64,000 nt of DNA from Hyphomicrobiales bacterium (GTDB taxonomy: Bacteria > Pseudomonadota > Alphaproteobacteria > Rhizobiales > Rhizobiaceae), in assembly GCA_900473185.1 (NCBI GenBank), contig UCKU01000022.1, positions 1-64,000 of the forward strand. The letters are read 5' to 3'. A program made the position numbers and the translations under genes. Position 1 is the first letter of the stretch. Each line of letters opens with the position of its first letter. Positions 54,501 through 62,131 of the stretch are shown one piece after another. The notes under the pieces are model-generated. The model did no database searches. It had not been told where the DNA came from and saw only the letters and a program-made list of their open reading frames with translations.

Positions 54501-54629
54501 CGCGGAAGCGACATTTTCGGTGATGATGCGGGCACCGAAGGAGGTGAAACCGAAGATCGCCAAAGCAATGACGGCAAGGATAATAGCCGCGCCGAGGCCG
54601 TAGCCGAAGAGCCGCATTGTCCAGTTCAT
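48543..54629 (-). CDS. tamB: Translocation and assembly module inner-membrane protein TamB
   Basis: About 2028 residues from ATG 54629; ATGs at 54644 and 54650 are alternatives. One N-terminal membrane anchor (RLFGYGLGAAIILAVIALAIFGF), a very long beta-rich periplasmic body, and the conserved TamB (DUF490) C-terminal domain ending in GEAGIVYEHEY. The body contains seven tandem 107-residue repeats (about residues 863-1608 counted from ATG 54629). This makes it much longer than E. coli TamB (about 1260 residues). It spans the periplasm as a hydrophobic groove serving lipid transport and outer-membrane protein assembly with TamA, whose gene is immediately upstream. Confidence 0.93.
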   Translation of the reverse strand: MNWTMRLFGYGLGAAIILAVIALAIFGFTSFGARIITENVASALSNRDMTISVREPEGLLTGGLRAAEITLSDTRGTFAEIRGIAIDWNPLALLTGTFHARQVSVASIDVRRRPVRTLPSRPATPEEGSSGGFRLPLKIDIEHIALPDISLGAPLTGRAFSLAATGNLRADGDGGEALVNVNRHQVPDAKLSADIAFTPANNHLRLNAQLAEPQGGLLAGFLGLPGSPAVNIALNGEGPISDWNGKLQAALDGQQRASLEGKHAITPDGLHHLDLKGGGDVSSLLPMAFRPLFAGQTNIDVSATFNDHGKIDIQTGNLATGSVVIAASGTLDPAGNNSLNGNVLGTSGPVDFRWPLADGEARFMISGLNLAMTGQAQAVRINASGSLDSATMPQADIGNVKLTAKSDAFNLANGAGDIQLRLVAGDATFTEPNLNRAVRGPITLVAPLQISRNGIGFNGTTVESANIGADLNGSYRLADNTLTGNAKFTVQPAALPPAVAEKFDAPINLETQIAGTIPSKVTLSNITIKSPTIEAGGNVALEDDALTADLAGKLPDIGKLLSGTSGEADYSVKASGTLPALALTANVKAASLQMADRKVGDLNIDLMGSADPAAPQGRIAATGTIDGQPIGINGDVKSEKGIISIPALTADVGSNRLAGNLTLSSGMTPAGAFTFDFPDISLLAALGGQKAEGDLKGSVDITGTDGKIALKVAANGSGIRRDTLDIVKPTIDVTVSDIMAFAASGTIRADGFGVGTNKLTGIALDFVQQQTRTDFNLDAGYDGNPLQAAGSVQSAGGMIDLSLDRFTAKPHNIPVELASPAQVNVTKGVASLNGLTVKTGSGSVSVTGSAGETLKLDAVITDLPASLANSFVPNLAADGTISGTVNVTGTPAAPAVNFKLDWKDAATSHTKGASIAPLGISTSGTFADNKLNFDGDISGADGLSLKAAGDIGLADPNGPTLNINADIVSLPAKVANGFVPDLAAEGTVSGTVTATGTPAAPAADFKLNWKNAATSQTKSAKLAGLSLNASGRFADNRLDFDTALTGKGGLSLKALGNVAITGTTIGNIKVDAELANVPANIANGFVKDLDAGGTISGTASASGTPAAPAADFKLSWQDATTRHTKTAGLTGLDLAATGHFADQKLDFDANLAGPKALSLKATGNVELVGTAVRNLKVDADLANLPAGLANGFVPDLGAEGTISGKASASGSLPTPAVTFDLAWANAATRQTKSNGLTDLSAKATGKYENNRVDFDANLGSGNGALLKANGGVTIDGTAIRDLAVNADIAGLPANLANGFVPGLGAEGIISGTAVTSGTPTEPVIDFKLDWKNAATRQTKTAGLSGLALAASGKYVSNRLDFDASLNGKGGVSLKAAGNLALAGTTIQGIDAKADITNLPAAVANGFVPDIGAEGIITATATASGSLTAPSADFKIDWKNAGTKQTRTAGLSGLTLAASGKLSKDRLDFDANLNGNGGVSLKAAGNLDIAGTTVKGVNAKADVTNLPAAVANGFVPNLGAEGAITATATASGSLPLPSVDFKVDWKNAQTSQTKGAGLAPLTLGASGKLADNRLTVDTSLAGDGGLSLNGGGTLAMTGNRTMSMRFNGSLPFAVLGAQLAQQGLVAEGVANVNLEVSGTTAAPVINGTVTTDGAKLIDVRRNLALEGLGATITFNGQQAVISRLNGRLASGGSISASGSVGISGTFPADLSIRLDHAVYVDGTLVVATVDGTLGLRGPLLSNPTLDGKLHIDKASITVPERLPTSLREIDIRHIHAPPAVLAQLRDNAQQQPREKSSTIMLDIQLDAPSQIFVRGRGIDAEVGGNITIRGSAAAPEVAGAFTMRRGRLTILNRRLDFSDRSRITFAGDLTPALDMEATSTSGTTTLTVDVTGLATDPAITFSSSPALPQDEVLAQLIFGQSMSRLSPVQIAQLADAVSQLAGNRSTSLFEGLRNQLGVDDLDISTDAKGRTSVSVGRYLNERTYFELQQGGEAGAKAIINLDVGRGVKLRGAAGGNGSGEAGIVYEHEY
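49806..52043 (-). repeat. Seven tandem 321-bp (107-residue) repeats within tamB
   Basis: Each unit starts LPAxxANGFVPDLGAEGxISG, continues xxTASGTPAAPAxDFKLDWKNAATxQTK, then AGLxxLxLxASGKxxDNRLDFDxxL and a turn GKGGLSLKAAGNVxxxGTT, ending in a strand leading to the next LPA. Six units are 107 residues and the last is 104. The units are in frame, similar but not identical, so old duplication with drift rather than a recent slippage. Confidence 0.9.
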
Positions 54630-54758
54630 GATTTTCGCCAACATTTGCATAAGAGCGGACACTATCCCGTTTTCATGACAGCTCACAGGTCGGAAAACAC
54701 TGCGAAATCGGCATTCCCAAAGCATTTCCGTTTCTGGTCATGGAAATGCTCCGTCTTG

Positions 54759-56684
54759 CTAGAACGACTGGCCTATGCCGGCATAAATTCCATAATCCGT
54801 CCCACCGTCGTACTTGTTCAGCGGTACGGCAAAATCAAGCCGAAGGGGTCCGAAAGGCGTTGCATAGCGGATACCGGCGCCCGCGCCGGCCCGGATATCG
54901 GAAAAATCAGGCGTAATGCTGTCCGAAACCGTACCGACATCGATGAAGGGCACGATACCGATTGTATCGGTGATCTTGATGCGCGCCTCGAAGGAGCCGG
55001 TCACATAGGAGCGGCCGCCGGTCGCATCGCCGTTTTCGTTATAGGGCGAGATTTCCTGATAGCCGTAGCCGCGCACGGAACCGCCGCCGCCGGCGAAGAA
55101 ACGCTGGGTTGCCGGAATATCCTGAACGCCGTCGCCGCCGATCAGCGTGCCGGCCGCGAGCTTGGCGGCCAGCACGATGCCGTCTTCGGCGCCAAGGCCG
55201 AGATAGCCTGATATCGAACCCTCGAAGGCCGAATAGACCGTTCCGTTCATGAACTCATAGCCCGGCTTTGCCGACAGCGTGGCGTGGTAGCCTCCGGTCG
55301 GATTGAATTTGTCGTCGCGGGCGTCGCGATCATAGGTAATCGGCAGCGTGAAGGTCAGATAGTTGTTGTTGCCGAAAGCGTCGTCGTCGTTCTCGAAGCT
55401 CACTTCGCCGGCGGCAGAGATGGTGTCCTGATCCGTCAATTCATAGGAGAGGCCGAGCGAGGCGGTGACAAGCTTTGCATTATAGGCATCCGGATTTTGC
55501 GTCTTGGCAACGATCCCGGCCTTAAGGGTGGCGGACGGATGAATGAAGCCCGGTTTCGTGAAGAGGATACCGGCGGAGTAATCGAGATCGCCGAGGTCGG
55601 ACGCTTCGCCGAGACGCGAGACGGCGCCTTCGATGCGCAGCGATTCGGCCCCGCCGAACAGGTTGCGATGGCCCCAGTAGCCGTTGACGCCGAAACCGTC
55701 GATCGTCGAATATTGCGCGCCGATGCCGAGGTAGCGCCGCTTGCCTTCGGAAACCTCGATCGTCATGGGCAAGGTACCATCGGAGGCCAGCGCGTCGCCT
55801 TCGTGGATCGTCACACTGGAGAACACGCCGAGCGCGCGCAGGCGCTCGCCTGCCTTCCTCAGTGCCTCCGGTGAATAGGCTTCGCCCTTCTGCAGGCGGG
55901 AATAGCGCTGGATGAATTCCGGCTTGACCCTTTCCTCCCCAGTCACGCCGACGTCGCCGATCGGAGCAACCGGACCACCTTCGGCAGCGAGAACGATATC
56001 GACGGTGTTTTTCCTGTGGTCGGCGATCACGCGCCGCTCGGTCAGCTTGGCAAAGGGCCTGCCTTCGCTCTTCAACTGGTCGACGATCGTATCGCCGGCC
56101 TTGATGATGGCGAGCGAGCCGGCTTGCTCGCCAGGTGCCAGATCGTAATCGGCGGGATTGCGGTGCGCAGCATCGCCGCCGAACTGCACTTCATTGACAG
56201 TGAAGACCGGGCCAGGGGCTATATCCACCTTGACCGGGACGGGCTTTGAACGATCGAAAGTCGGGTTCGGCGGCAGATCGTCCATGTTGCGGCCGTCGAT
56301 GGTAATCGTCACCACACCGCCGTAGCGCGCCTTTTCGTAAAGCGTGGCGATCAGCCTGTCGCGGTCGTCGCGGGCTTTCACGACGACGCCAAGGTCGCCT
56401 GAAACCGGACGGTTCTTGTCGCCGACGAGACGAGAACTGTTCTCCAGTGCCTCCTTGAGGTCGCTGTCGGCTGTCCCAGCTTCGAGGTCGACATCATAGC
56501 GCACAGGATCGGGCACCTGCAGGTTCTCGTCCTCGTCCTTGCCGAATATGGTGATGCCAAAAAGCTTGAATGCGTAAGCATTGCCCACGAGGACTGGTGA
56601 AAATGCAGCCGCCGCTGCGACCACCACCATGGCGCCTGCTCGATACGCAATACCCGTTCTCAGGCCCGTCCCTCTAATCCGCAT
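54759..56684 (-). CDS. tamA: Translocation and assembly module outer-membrane protein TamA
   Basis: 641 residues. Signal peptide (AMVVVAAAAAFSPVLVGNAYA), three POTRA-like units (about residues 45-300, with KVDIAPGPVFTVNEVQFGG and RVKPEFIQRYSRLQKGEAYSPEALRKAGERLRALGVFSSVTIHEG), and a BamA-type 16-strand barrel (bacterial surface antigen) with RFFAGGGGSVRGYGYQEISP and the C-terminal aromatic GIGQSF. An Omp85 protein that works with TamB at the outer membrane. It is 129 bp upstream of tamB on the same strand. Confidence 0.93.
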   Translation of the reverse strand: MRIRGTGLRTGIAYRAGAMVVVAAAAAFSPVLVGNAYAFKLFGITIFGKDEDENLQVPDPVRYDVDLEAGTADSDLKEALENSSRLVGDKNRPVSGDLGVVVKARDDRDRLIATLYEKARYGGVVTITIDGRNMDDLPPNPTFDRSKPVPVKVDIAPGPVFTVNEVQFGGDAAHRNPADYDLAPGEQAGSLAIIKAGDTIVDQLKSEGRPFAKLTERRVIADHRKNTVDIVLAAEGGPVAPIGDVGVTGEERVKPEFIQRYSRLQKGEAYSPEALRKAGERLRALGVFSSVTIHEGDALASDGTLPMTIEVSEGKRRYLGIGAQYSTIDGFGVNGYWGHRNLFGGAESLRIEGAVSRLGEASDLGDLDYSAGILFTKPGFIHPSATLKAGIVAKTQNPDAYNAKLVTASLGLSYELTDQDTISAAGEVSFENDDDAFGNNNYLTFTLPITYDRDARDDKFNPTGGYHATLSAKPGYEFMNGTVYSAFEGSISGYLGLGAEDGIVLAAKLAAGTLIGGDGVQDIPATQRFFAGGGGSVRGYGYQEISPYNENGDATGGRSYVTGSFEARIKITDTIGIVPFIDVGTVSDSITPDFSDIRAGAGAGIRYATPFGPLRLDFAVPLNKYDGGTDYGIYAGIGQSF

Positions 56685-56800
56685 CCGCCGCTTTTTGGTT
56701 ACATTAAAATGAAGCTCTGCGTTGCCCAGCCGATAACAAGCTTAGCGGCAAAATCTCGCCACGTGTACCAATTTAAACTGCTGGCGCACTAATTTAGTAC

Positions 56801-56830
56801 AAAAAAATCCCGGACGAGGGTCCGGGATTT
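56801..56830 (-). terminator. Rho-independent terminator after the glycine-zipper lipoprotein gene
   Basis: 11-bp perfect stem AAATCCCGGAC / GTCCGGGATTT with a 4-base loop; on the minus strand it runs into seven T (the A-run at 56801-56807). It lies 27 bp after the lipoprotein stop. Confidence 0.88.
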
Positions 56831-56857
56831 CCATTTTTCCCATTCTGATTGCAGATC

Positions 56858-57112
56858 TCAGCGGCAATCATCGATGTAGCGGCGACCATACCGGTCCCGG
56901 TAGTAGCATTGGCCGGGCTGCTCTGCGACCCTGCCGATCAACGCGCCCGAAACGCCGCCGATCGCTGCGCCGACTGCCGCGCCGCGCACGTCGCCGGTGA
57001 CCACGCCGCCGATAACGGCACCAGACGCTGCGCCGATACCGGCACCTTGTTGCGTGGGTGTGCAGCTTGCGATCGAAAGGCCGATCAATGCGAGTACGAG
57101 GACTTTTTTCAT
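56858..57112 (-). CDS. Glycine-zipper outer-membrane lipoprotein
   Basis: 84 residues. Lipoprotein signal peptide MKKVLVLALIGLSIASC with lipobox ASC, then a glycine-zipper region GAGIGAASGAVIGGVVTGDVRGAAVGAAIGGVSGALIG (17-kDa antigen/YMGG-like, 2-TM glycine zipper), and a basic/aromatic tail with cysteines (QCYYRDRYGRRYIDDC). Anchored to the inner leaflet of the outer membrane; family members affect envelope stability. It is divergent from hemA and followed by its own terminator, so monocistronic. Confidence 0.88.
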   Translation of the reverse strand: MKKVLVLALIGLSIASCTPTQQGAGIGAASGAVIGGVVTGDVRGAAVGAAIGGVSGALIGRVAEQPGQCYYRDRYGRRYIDDCR

Positions 57113-57282
57113 TCTTCTCTCCGAGGTTTTGGCGCCCCAGCGGGCGGATGTCGTCCCTAACCTGTTTTTTTCGCAGGCTAGCCCGAAAACTATGTCGCAA
57201 GAAGGGCTTGTCCACCATCATCGAGCTTTTTTCGTAAGGCGCAGGTTTCTTTCCACGATTAAAAACGAATTTTTCGCCGGAA

Positions 57283-57296
57283 TTGACGTCGATCAA
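57283..57296 (+). promoter_or_regulatory. FNR/FixK-type anaerobox upstream of hemA
   Basis: TTGAC-GTCG-ATCAA: 9 of 10 positions match the FNR/FixK consensus TTGAT-N4-ATCAA, and the core TTGA-N6-TCAA is perfect. It lies 148 bp before hemA and 171 bp before the divergent lipoprotein gene. It fits oxygen control of haem synthesis known in rhizobia. The remaining 57113-57440 stretch is otherwise featureless. Confidence 0.72.
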
Positions 57297-57443
57297 TTTC
57301 CCCGATCACGGCTCGCATATTTTTTATCTGGAATCATTCAAAAGTCTGCGCCTTTTGCCGCAGTTGATGTTAAATCAGGGACGTAAGGGTTGACGTCCGG
57401 TTGCCGTCTCAGCAAGAAACAGCCGTACGAACTGGAGCATATG

Positions 57444-58658
57444 ATGGATTTCGAAGCGTTTTTCAAAAGCGAGCTGGACGGGCTTCACACTGAGGGCCGT
57501 TACCGCGTTTTTGCCGATCTGGAGCGCCATCGCGGTAACTTTCCGCGTGCGACGCGCCACACGGCGAATGGCGAACAGGAAGTGACCGTCTGGTGCTCCA
57601 ACGACTATCTCGGCATGGGCCAGCACCCCAAGGTGATCGAGGCGATGAAGGAAGCCATCGATCACTGTGGCGCGGGTGCGGGAGGCACCCGGAATATCTC
57701 TGGCACCAACCACTACCATGTTCTGCTTGAACAGGAGCTCGCCGATCTGCACGGCAAGGAAGCCGCGCTGACCTTCACATCCGGTTATGTTTCCAACTGG
57801 GCAGCGCTTGGTACGCTCGGCTCCAAGATCCCCGGCCTCATCATCTTCTCCGATGCTTTCAACCATGCCTCGATGATCGAGGGCATCCGCTACGCCAAGT
57901 GCGAGAAGGTCATCTGGAAGCACAATGACGTGGCCGATCTCGAAGCCAGGCTCGCTGCTGCCGATCCCAAGGCGCCGAAGCTCATCGCCTTCGAATCCGT
58001 CTATTCGATGGATGGCGATATCGCGCCGATCAAGGAAATCTGCGATCTCGCCGACAAGTATGGCGCGATGACCTATCTCGATGAAGTGCATGCCGTCGGC
58101 ATGTACGGTCCGCGCGGGGGCGGCATTGCCGAGCGCGAAGGCCTGATGGACCGCATCACCGTCATCGAAGGCACGCTCGCCAAGGGTTTCGGCGTCATGG
58201 GCGGTTACATCGCCGCTTCTACGGCGCTCTGTGATTTCATCCGCTCTTTTGCATCGGGCTTCATCTTCACGACGTCGCTGCCGCCGGCCCTCGCTGCCGG
58301 CTCGATCGCTTCGATCCGGCATCTAAAGGCAAGCCCCTTCGAGCGAGCTCGCCATCATGATCGCGTGCGGAAGCTGCGCACGCTGCTTGACCAGCAGGGT
58401 ATTCCGCACATGCCGAACCCGAGCCATATTGTGCCGGTCATGGTCGGCGATGCGGCCAAGTGCAAGTGGATCTCGGATCTGCTGCTCGACAATTTCGGTG
58501 TCTATGTGCAGCCGATCAACTATCCGACGGTGCCGAAGAAGACCGAGCGCCTGCGCATCACGCCAACGCCGCTGCATTCGGATGCCGATATCGAGCATCT
58601 CGTCGGCGCGCTGCATTCGCTCTGGTCGCGCTGCGCGCTTGCCCGTCACGTCGCTTGA
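57444..58658 (+). CDS. hemA: 5-aminolevulinate synthase
   Basis: 404 residues from ATG 57444 (MDFEAFFKSELDGL); ATG 57441 is adjacent. Condenses glycine with succinyl-CoA to 5-aminolevulinate, the first haem precursor (C4 pathway of Alphaproteobacteria). Alpha-oxoamine synthase features: CSNDYLGMGQHPKV, the GTRNISGTNHYH motif, DEVHAVGMYGPRG, and the PLP lysine about residue 247 in GTLAKGFGVMGGYI. It uses succinyl-CoA made by the enzymes encoded at the start of the window. An FNR/FixK-like site lies upstream. It converges with dxr. Confidence 0.97.
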   Translation: MDFEAFFKSELDGLHTEGRYRVFADLERHRGNFPRATRHTANGEQEVTVWCSNDYLGMGQHPKVIEAMKEAIDHCGAGAGGTRNISGTNHYHVLLEQELADLHGKEAALTFTSGYVSNWAALGTLGSKIPGLIIFSDAFNHASMIEGIRYAKCEKVIWKHNDVADLEARLAAADPKAPKLIAFESVYSMDGDIAPIKEICDLADKYGAMTYLDEVHAVGMYGPRGGGIAEREGLMDRITVIEGTLAKGFGVMGGYIAASTALCDFIRSFASGFIFTTSLPPALAAGSIASIRHLKASPFERARHHDRVRKLRTLLDQQGIPHMPNPSHIVPVMVGDAAKCKWISDLLLDNFGVYVQPINYPTVPKKTERLRITPTPLHSDADIEHLVGALHSLWSRCALARHVA

Positions 58659-58691
58659 CGCCACGGCGCCTGATTTTTCAGGAAAATTTCT

Positions 58692-59864
58692 TTATCGGAT
58701 GAGCCCGGCAGCCCGCTGCCGGGCTTCCTTGTCTGCTGCGAACACTTCGTCCATCGTCACGGCCGCTGGCAGATCGATGAGATCGTCCATCACTTTTTCG
58801 GTGATCTCGGCCATGGCGAGGAAGGGCAGGCGGCCGTCGATGAAGGCTTCGAGCGCGACTTCCTTGGCGCCATTCAGCACCGCGCCCTGGACGCCGCCGC
58901 GCGTCATCGCCAGCCGGGCAAGCCGGAGGGCAGGGAAGCGTTTTTCATCCGGGGCCTCGAAATCCAGCCGCGCAAGCTTGGCGAAATCCAGCCGCTCGAT
59001 CGGCAGGTTCGCCCGGCGCGGATGGGAAAGGGCGTAGCCGATCGCGGTGCGCATGTCCGGCGCGCCGAGCTGTGCCAACACCGAGCCATCCGTATAGCCG
59101 ACCATCGAATGGATGACCGATTGGGGATGAACGATCACCTCCACCTGCTCGGGGCGCAGGCCGAAAAGGTGCTTCGCCTCGATCATCTCCAGCGCCTTGT
59201 TGAACAGCGACGCGCTGTCGATGGAAATCTTCAGGCCCATCGACCATCTCGGATGGGCGCGTGCGGTCTCTACCGTGACGTTGGCCATCTCCTCCAGCGA
59301 GCACGTGCGGAAGGGGCCGCCTGATGCCGTCAGGATGATACGTTCCACGGCATGGCGCTGGTTTTCCTCCAGCACCTGGAAGATCGCATTGTGTTCGCTA
59401 TCGACAGGCAACAGCTTGCCGCCGCCGTTCTTCACCGACTCGATGAAAAGATCGCCTGCCGAAACAAGACATTCCTTGTTGGCGAGCGCGATATCGGCGC
59501 CGCGGCGTGCCGCAGCAAGAGTAGGAGCAAGGCCGGCCGTGCCGACGATGGCTGCCATCACCCAATCCGCCTCGCGGTCTGCTGCCTCCATCAGGCCGGA
59601 TTTGCCGGCAGCGACTGCGATGCCGCTGCCCGAAAGTTCGCTTTTCAGTGATTCGTAATGCCGGTCATTGGCGATGACGGCCAGCCGCGCGCCTGACGAT
59701 TTCGCTTGTTGCGCCAGCAATTCCACATTGCCGTTGCCGGTCAGGACGGAAATTTCGAAATTGTCCCGGCCGCCCAGATGATCGATGACATTGAGCGTAT
59801 TTTGGCCGATCGAGCCGGTCGAACCGAAGATACTGAGGCGCCGAGGCGCGATTTTGCTCGTCAT
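58692..59864 (-). CDS. dxr: 1-deoxy-D-xylulose 5-phosphate reductoisomerase
   Basis: 390 residues from ATG 59864 (MTSKIAPRRLSIFGSTGSIG); adjacent ATG 59867 and a more distal one at 59891 are alternatives. The committed step of the MEP isoprenoid pathway. NADPH motif GSTGSIGQNTL, the ALANKECLVSAG segment, PVDSEHNAIFQ with metal-binding residues, SGGPFR, and IEAKHLFGL with HPQSVIHSMV. It converges with hemA, 33 bp between stops, with no clear terminator. Confidence 0.95.
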   Translation of the reverse strand: MTSKIAPRRLSIFGSTGSIGQNTLNVIDHLGGRDNFEISVLTGNGNVELLAQQAKSSGARLAVIANDRHYESLKSELSGSGIAVAAGKSGLMEAADREADWVMAAIVGTAGLAPTLAAARRGADIALANKECLVSAGDLFIESVKNGGGKLLPVDSEHNAIFQVLEENQRHAVERIILTASGGPFRTCSLEEMANVTVETARAHPRWSMGLKISIDSASLFNKALEMIEAKHLFGLRPEQVEVIVHPQSVIHSMVGYTDGSVLAQLGAPDMRTAIGYALSHPRRANLPIERLDFAKLARLDFEAPDEKRFPALRLARLAMTRGGVQGAVLNGAKEVALEAFIDGRLPFLAMAEITEKVMDDLIDLPAAVTMDEVFAADKEARQRAAGLIR

Positions 59865-60243
59865 CATGGTCGATTTCGCAAGAAATTGCATATTCGGCAT
59901 CGGCTCTACAGGGGATCGCGGGAGGCAGCAAGTGTGCGGTGCAGCAAATTTCAACTCCAGAGGGGTTTACAGAGTTCCGCCATGATGTGATCCTGATGAC
60001 GGTCCTCACGGGGATGATCATTTGCTGCGGCCGGTTGCGGTCGAAAAGGCAAATCCGCTGGGCGCTGATGTGTCCGACGAGCAACCGGCAATTTATGCCA
60101 CTGGCCGCGGGCCAAACAAAAATCGAAGACTGAACCGGGATTGCGTATCTGCCGTCCTTCATTGCGTTCGACGCGAGCGCTCCACGTCCGTTCTGCGCCT
60201 ATCAGTGCGCGATCGGCGTGCTAGTTCAAAACGATGCGATATT

Positions 60244-60891
60244 ATGACGAAAATAAAGATTGCATGCTTTGTTTTTGCCCTTCTGCCGCTGGCCAATCCG
60301 GTATTTGCGGATGATCTGGTGATCTGGTCGCCGGTGAAGGTATCCAGCGGTTCCTACAAAACGACGGTTGGGTTCCGCCTGCCGATGGAATGGGAGACGA
60401 GCGCCGGTGCAGATCTGGCACTTGCCTCCAACAAGAGTGGGGCACCGCTGCCGAATTCCGGCCAGGCGATGCTCTGGGGCAAGCTGCAGAAGGTGAGCGT
60501 TACGCCGGCCAGCCGTGCGCAGCAGGATGTAACGCTACAGGTCGATACTTTGCGCGGCAGCGGCGCGCTTATGCTCAGCCGCTCGCGAAGCTGGATACTC
60601 TCTGACACACTTGACATGCAGACGACACGCGCGGTGAGCCTCGGTTACAATGCCGTCGATGCGCGGCAGGCGACGGTGTCAGCTTCCCAGGTGGTCAAGC
60701 TGATCTATCCGTGGACCGGTACATCGATTTCGGCCGGGAGCAGCGTCAGCGATTTCAATGGCGACTTTTCCAGCACCGTTGCCGTCAGTCAGAACATCCT
60801 GCCCAATCTCGGACTGAGCGCGTCTGTGTCCGATCCGCTTTCGACGGGGCGGACGGGAAATGTCAATTTGAACTATCAGCTTCGCTGGTAG
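60244..60891 (+). CDS. Secreted protein with outer-membrane-like C-terminus
   Basis: 215 residues from ATG 60244. Signal peptide (MTKIKIACFVFALLPLANPVFA, cleaved before DDLV). The mature part is rich in alternating strands and ends NVNLNYQLRW, with a terminal aromatic residue as in outer-membrane beta-barrel proteins. The second half has repeated GxSVSxxxSDFNGDFSSTVAVSQNI-type strands. I do not recognise a family. The ribosome site is weak. 289 bp separate it from dxr upstream; that stretch has no gene I can support. Confidence 0.65.
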   Translation: MTKIKIACFVFALLPLANPVFADDLVIWSPVKVSSGSYKTTVGFRLPMEWETSAGADLALASNKSGAPLPNSGQAMLWGKLQKVSVTPASRAQQDVTLQVDTLRGSGALMLSRSRSWILSDTLDMQTTRAVSLGYNAVDARQATVSASQVVKLIYPWTGTSISAGSSVSDFNGDFSSTVAVSQNILPNLGLSASVSDPLSTGRTGNVNLNYQLRW

Positions 60892-60948
60892 GCGAAACCA
60901 AAGTCCTGTCAGCCGCGTTTCTTCCTCACCGTCAAGGAGGACAGAACG

Positions 60949-61239
60949 ATGGTCTTCAAGGAACAGACATTTCATGGTCATCTGCCCGAGATTGAGGCTG
61001 AATATGCCAACCGCGCGACGCTGGAATCTGCGGTTGCCAATGCGCTGGCCGTTGCAGGCGGTATCGATGCATCCGATGTCGAGGTTACGGCCGAAGGCGA
61101 CGAGATCGTTTTGAGCGGCAGCGTCGGTACGGTTGATGAAATCGAGCGGGCAACAGTCGTCGCAAGAACAGTTGACGGCGTGCATACGGTTCGAAACCGT
61201 ATTTTGCTTGCGGACTCGATGATTAATGTTCGACATTAA
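60949..61239 (+). CDS. BON-domain protein
   Basis: 96 residues with AAGGAGGAC upstream of ATG 60949. A single BON domain (about residues 22-88: LESAVANALAVAGGIDASDVEVTAEGDEIVLSGSVGTVDEIERATVVARTVDGVHTVRNRILL) with the GxV and V-x-N-x-I landmarks. There is no signal peptide, unlike OsmY, so it is probably cytoplasmic or membrane-peripheral. BON domains bind phospholipid surfaces. Neighbours: secreted protein upstream, methyltransferase downstream. Confidence 0.85.
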   Translation: MVFKEQTFHGHLPEIEAEYANRATLESAVANALAVAGGIDASDVEVTAEGDEIVLSGSVGTVDEIERATVVARTVDGVHTVRNRILLADSMINVRH

Positions 61240-61257
61240 CTATTAACCAAACATTAA
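61236..61257 (+). promoter_or_regulatory. CtrA-like site upstream of the methyltransferase gene
   Basis: TTAA-N7-TTAA (61243-61257, TTAACCAAACATTAA), the CtrA full-site consensus of Alphaproteobacteria, with a further TTAAC at 61236. It overlaps the BON stop codon and lies about 80 bp before the methyltransferase ATG. This suggests cell-cycle control of that gene. Confidence 0.55.
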
Positions 61258-61333
61258 CTTTCTGTAAGTTTGTTCGTGCCGACCCCTGACCTAGGTTTGG
61301 ACTTATTCCAGCCCCCGAAAGCCAGGTGTTTTG

Positions 61334-62131
61334 ATGCATCAGATGGAAATGATCAATCGTCGGACATGGAGCAGCCCGCTCTCCCGACGCGACTATCGCA
61401 ATAGCAGCGGCTTCATCAATGAAGGCGAGCGTATGGCGCTTAGCATTGGCCTCGCCAATGCCAAGGGCGGCAGCGTCCTCGACATCGGCGTCGGCGGTGG
61501 CCGCACGGCGGCGCTTCTTGCCGGGGAGGCCGGCAACTATGTCGGCATCGACTATACGCCCGAGATGGTGACGATTGCGCGCTCCAACCACCCGGGTCTT
61601 TGCTTCGAAAATATGGATGCACGTGATCTTTCGGCCTTTGCCAATGGCTCCTTCGATCTCGTCGTTTTCAGCTATAACGGCATCGACTCTGTCGATGCCG
61701 ATGGACGCAGATCGGTCCTGCGTGAAGTCTCGCGCGTGCTGAAGGCCGGTGGCACGTTTGCTTTTTCGACCTTCAATCGCAACTGGCACGGTTTTGGCGA
61801 AAACCGCGCGCGCTCATCGATCGTTTGGTCCAACCACCCGGTGAAGCTGAGTTTCCGGCTCCTCAAGCACGCGATGGGGCTGGTGCGGGAGCGCCGTTTC
61901 GCACCGCTGGAGCGGCGGGATGGCGAACATGCGATCTTGCTGCATCGCGCCCATGATTTCGGCATCATGGTCTACGCCACGACACCCGGCCAGCTGCGTT
62001 TGCAACTTTCTGAAAGTGGCTTTATCGGCGAGCCGTTGCTCTTTTCGGTCGATGGTCGCCCGCTCGGTGGCGAAACGCTGGCAGGCGAGGAATATTTCCA
62101 CGTCGTGGCACGCAAGCCGTCGCTCAGCTGA
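61334..62131 (+). CDS. Class I SAM-dependent methyltransferase
   Basis: 265 residues from ATG 61334. Rossmann-fold methyltransferase: SAM motif I GSVLDIGVGGGRTAALLAGEAGNYVGIDYTPEMV, motif II ENMDARDLSAFANGSFDLVVFSYNGIDSVD, and GRRSVLREVSRVLKAGGTFAFSTFN as the post-II strand. The substrate is unknown. Its promoter region carries a CtrA-like site. The microprotein gene on the opposite strand ends one base after its stop. Confidence 0.88.
   Translation: MHQMEMINRRTWSSPLSRRDYRNSSGFINEGERMALSIGLANAKGGSVLDIGVGGGRTAALLAGEAGNYVGIDYTPEMVTIARSNHPGLCFENMDARDLSAFANGSFDLVVFSYNGIDSVDADGRRSVLREVSRVLKAGGTFAFSTFNRNWHGFGENRARSSIVWSNHPVKLSFRLLKHAMGLVRERRFAPLERRDGEHAILLHRAHDFGIMVYATTPGQLRLQLSESGFIGEPLLFSVDGRPLGGETLAGEEYFHVVARKPSLS

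Noticed and set aside
56788..56798. Short palindrome ACTAA-T-TTAGT upstream of tamA.
   Set aside because: Five-base AT-rich arms are expected by chance and it lies near the lipoprotein terminator.
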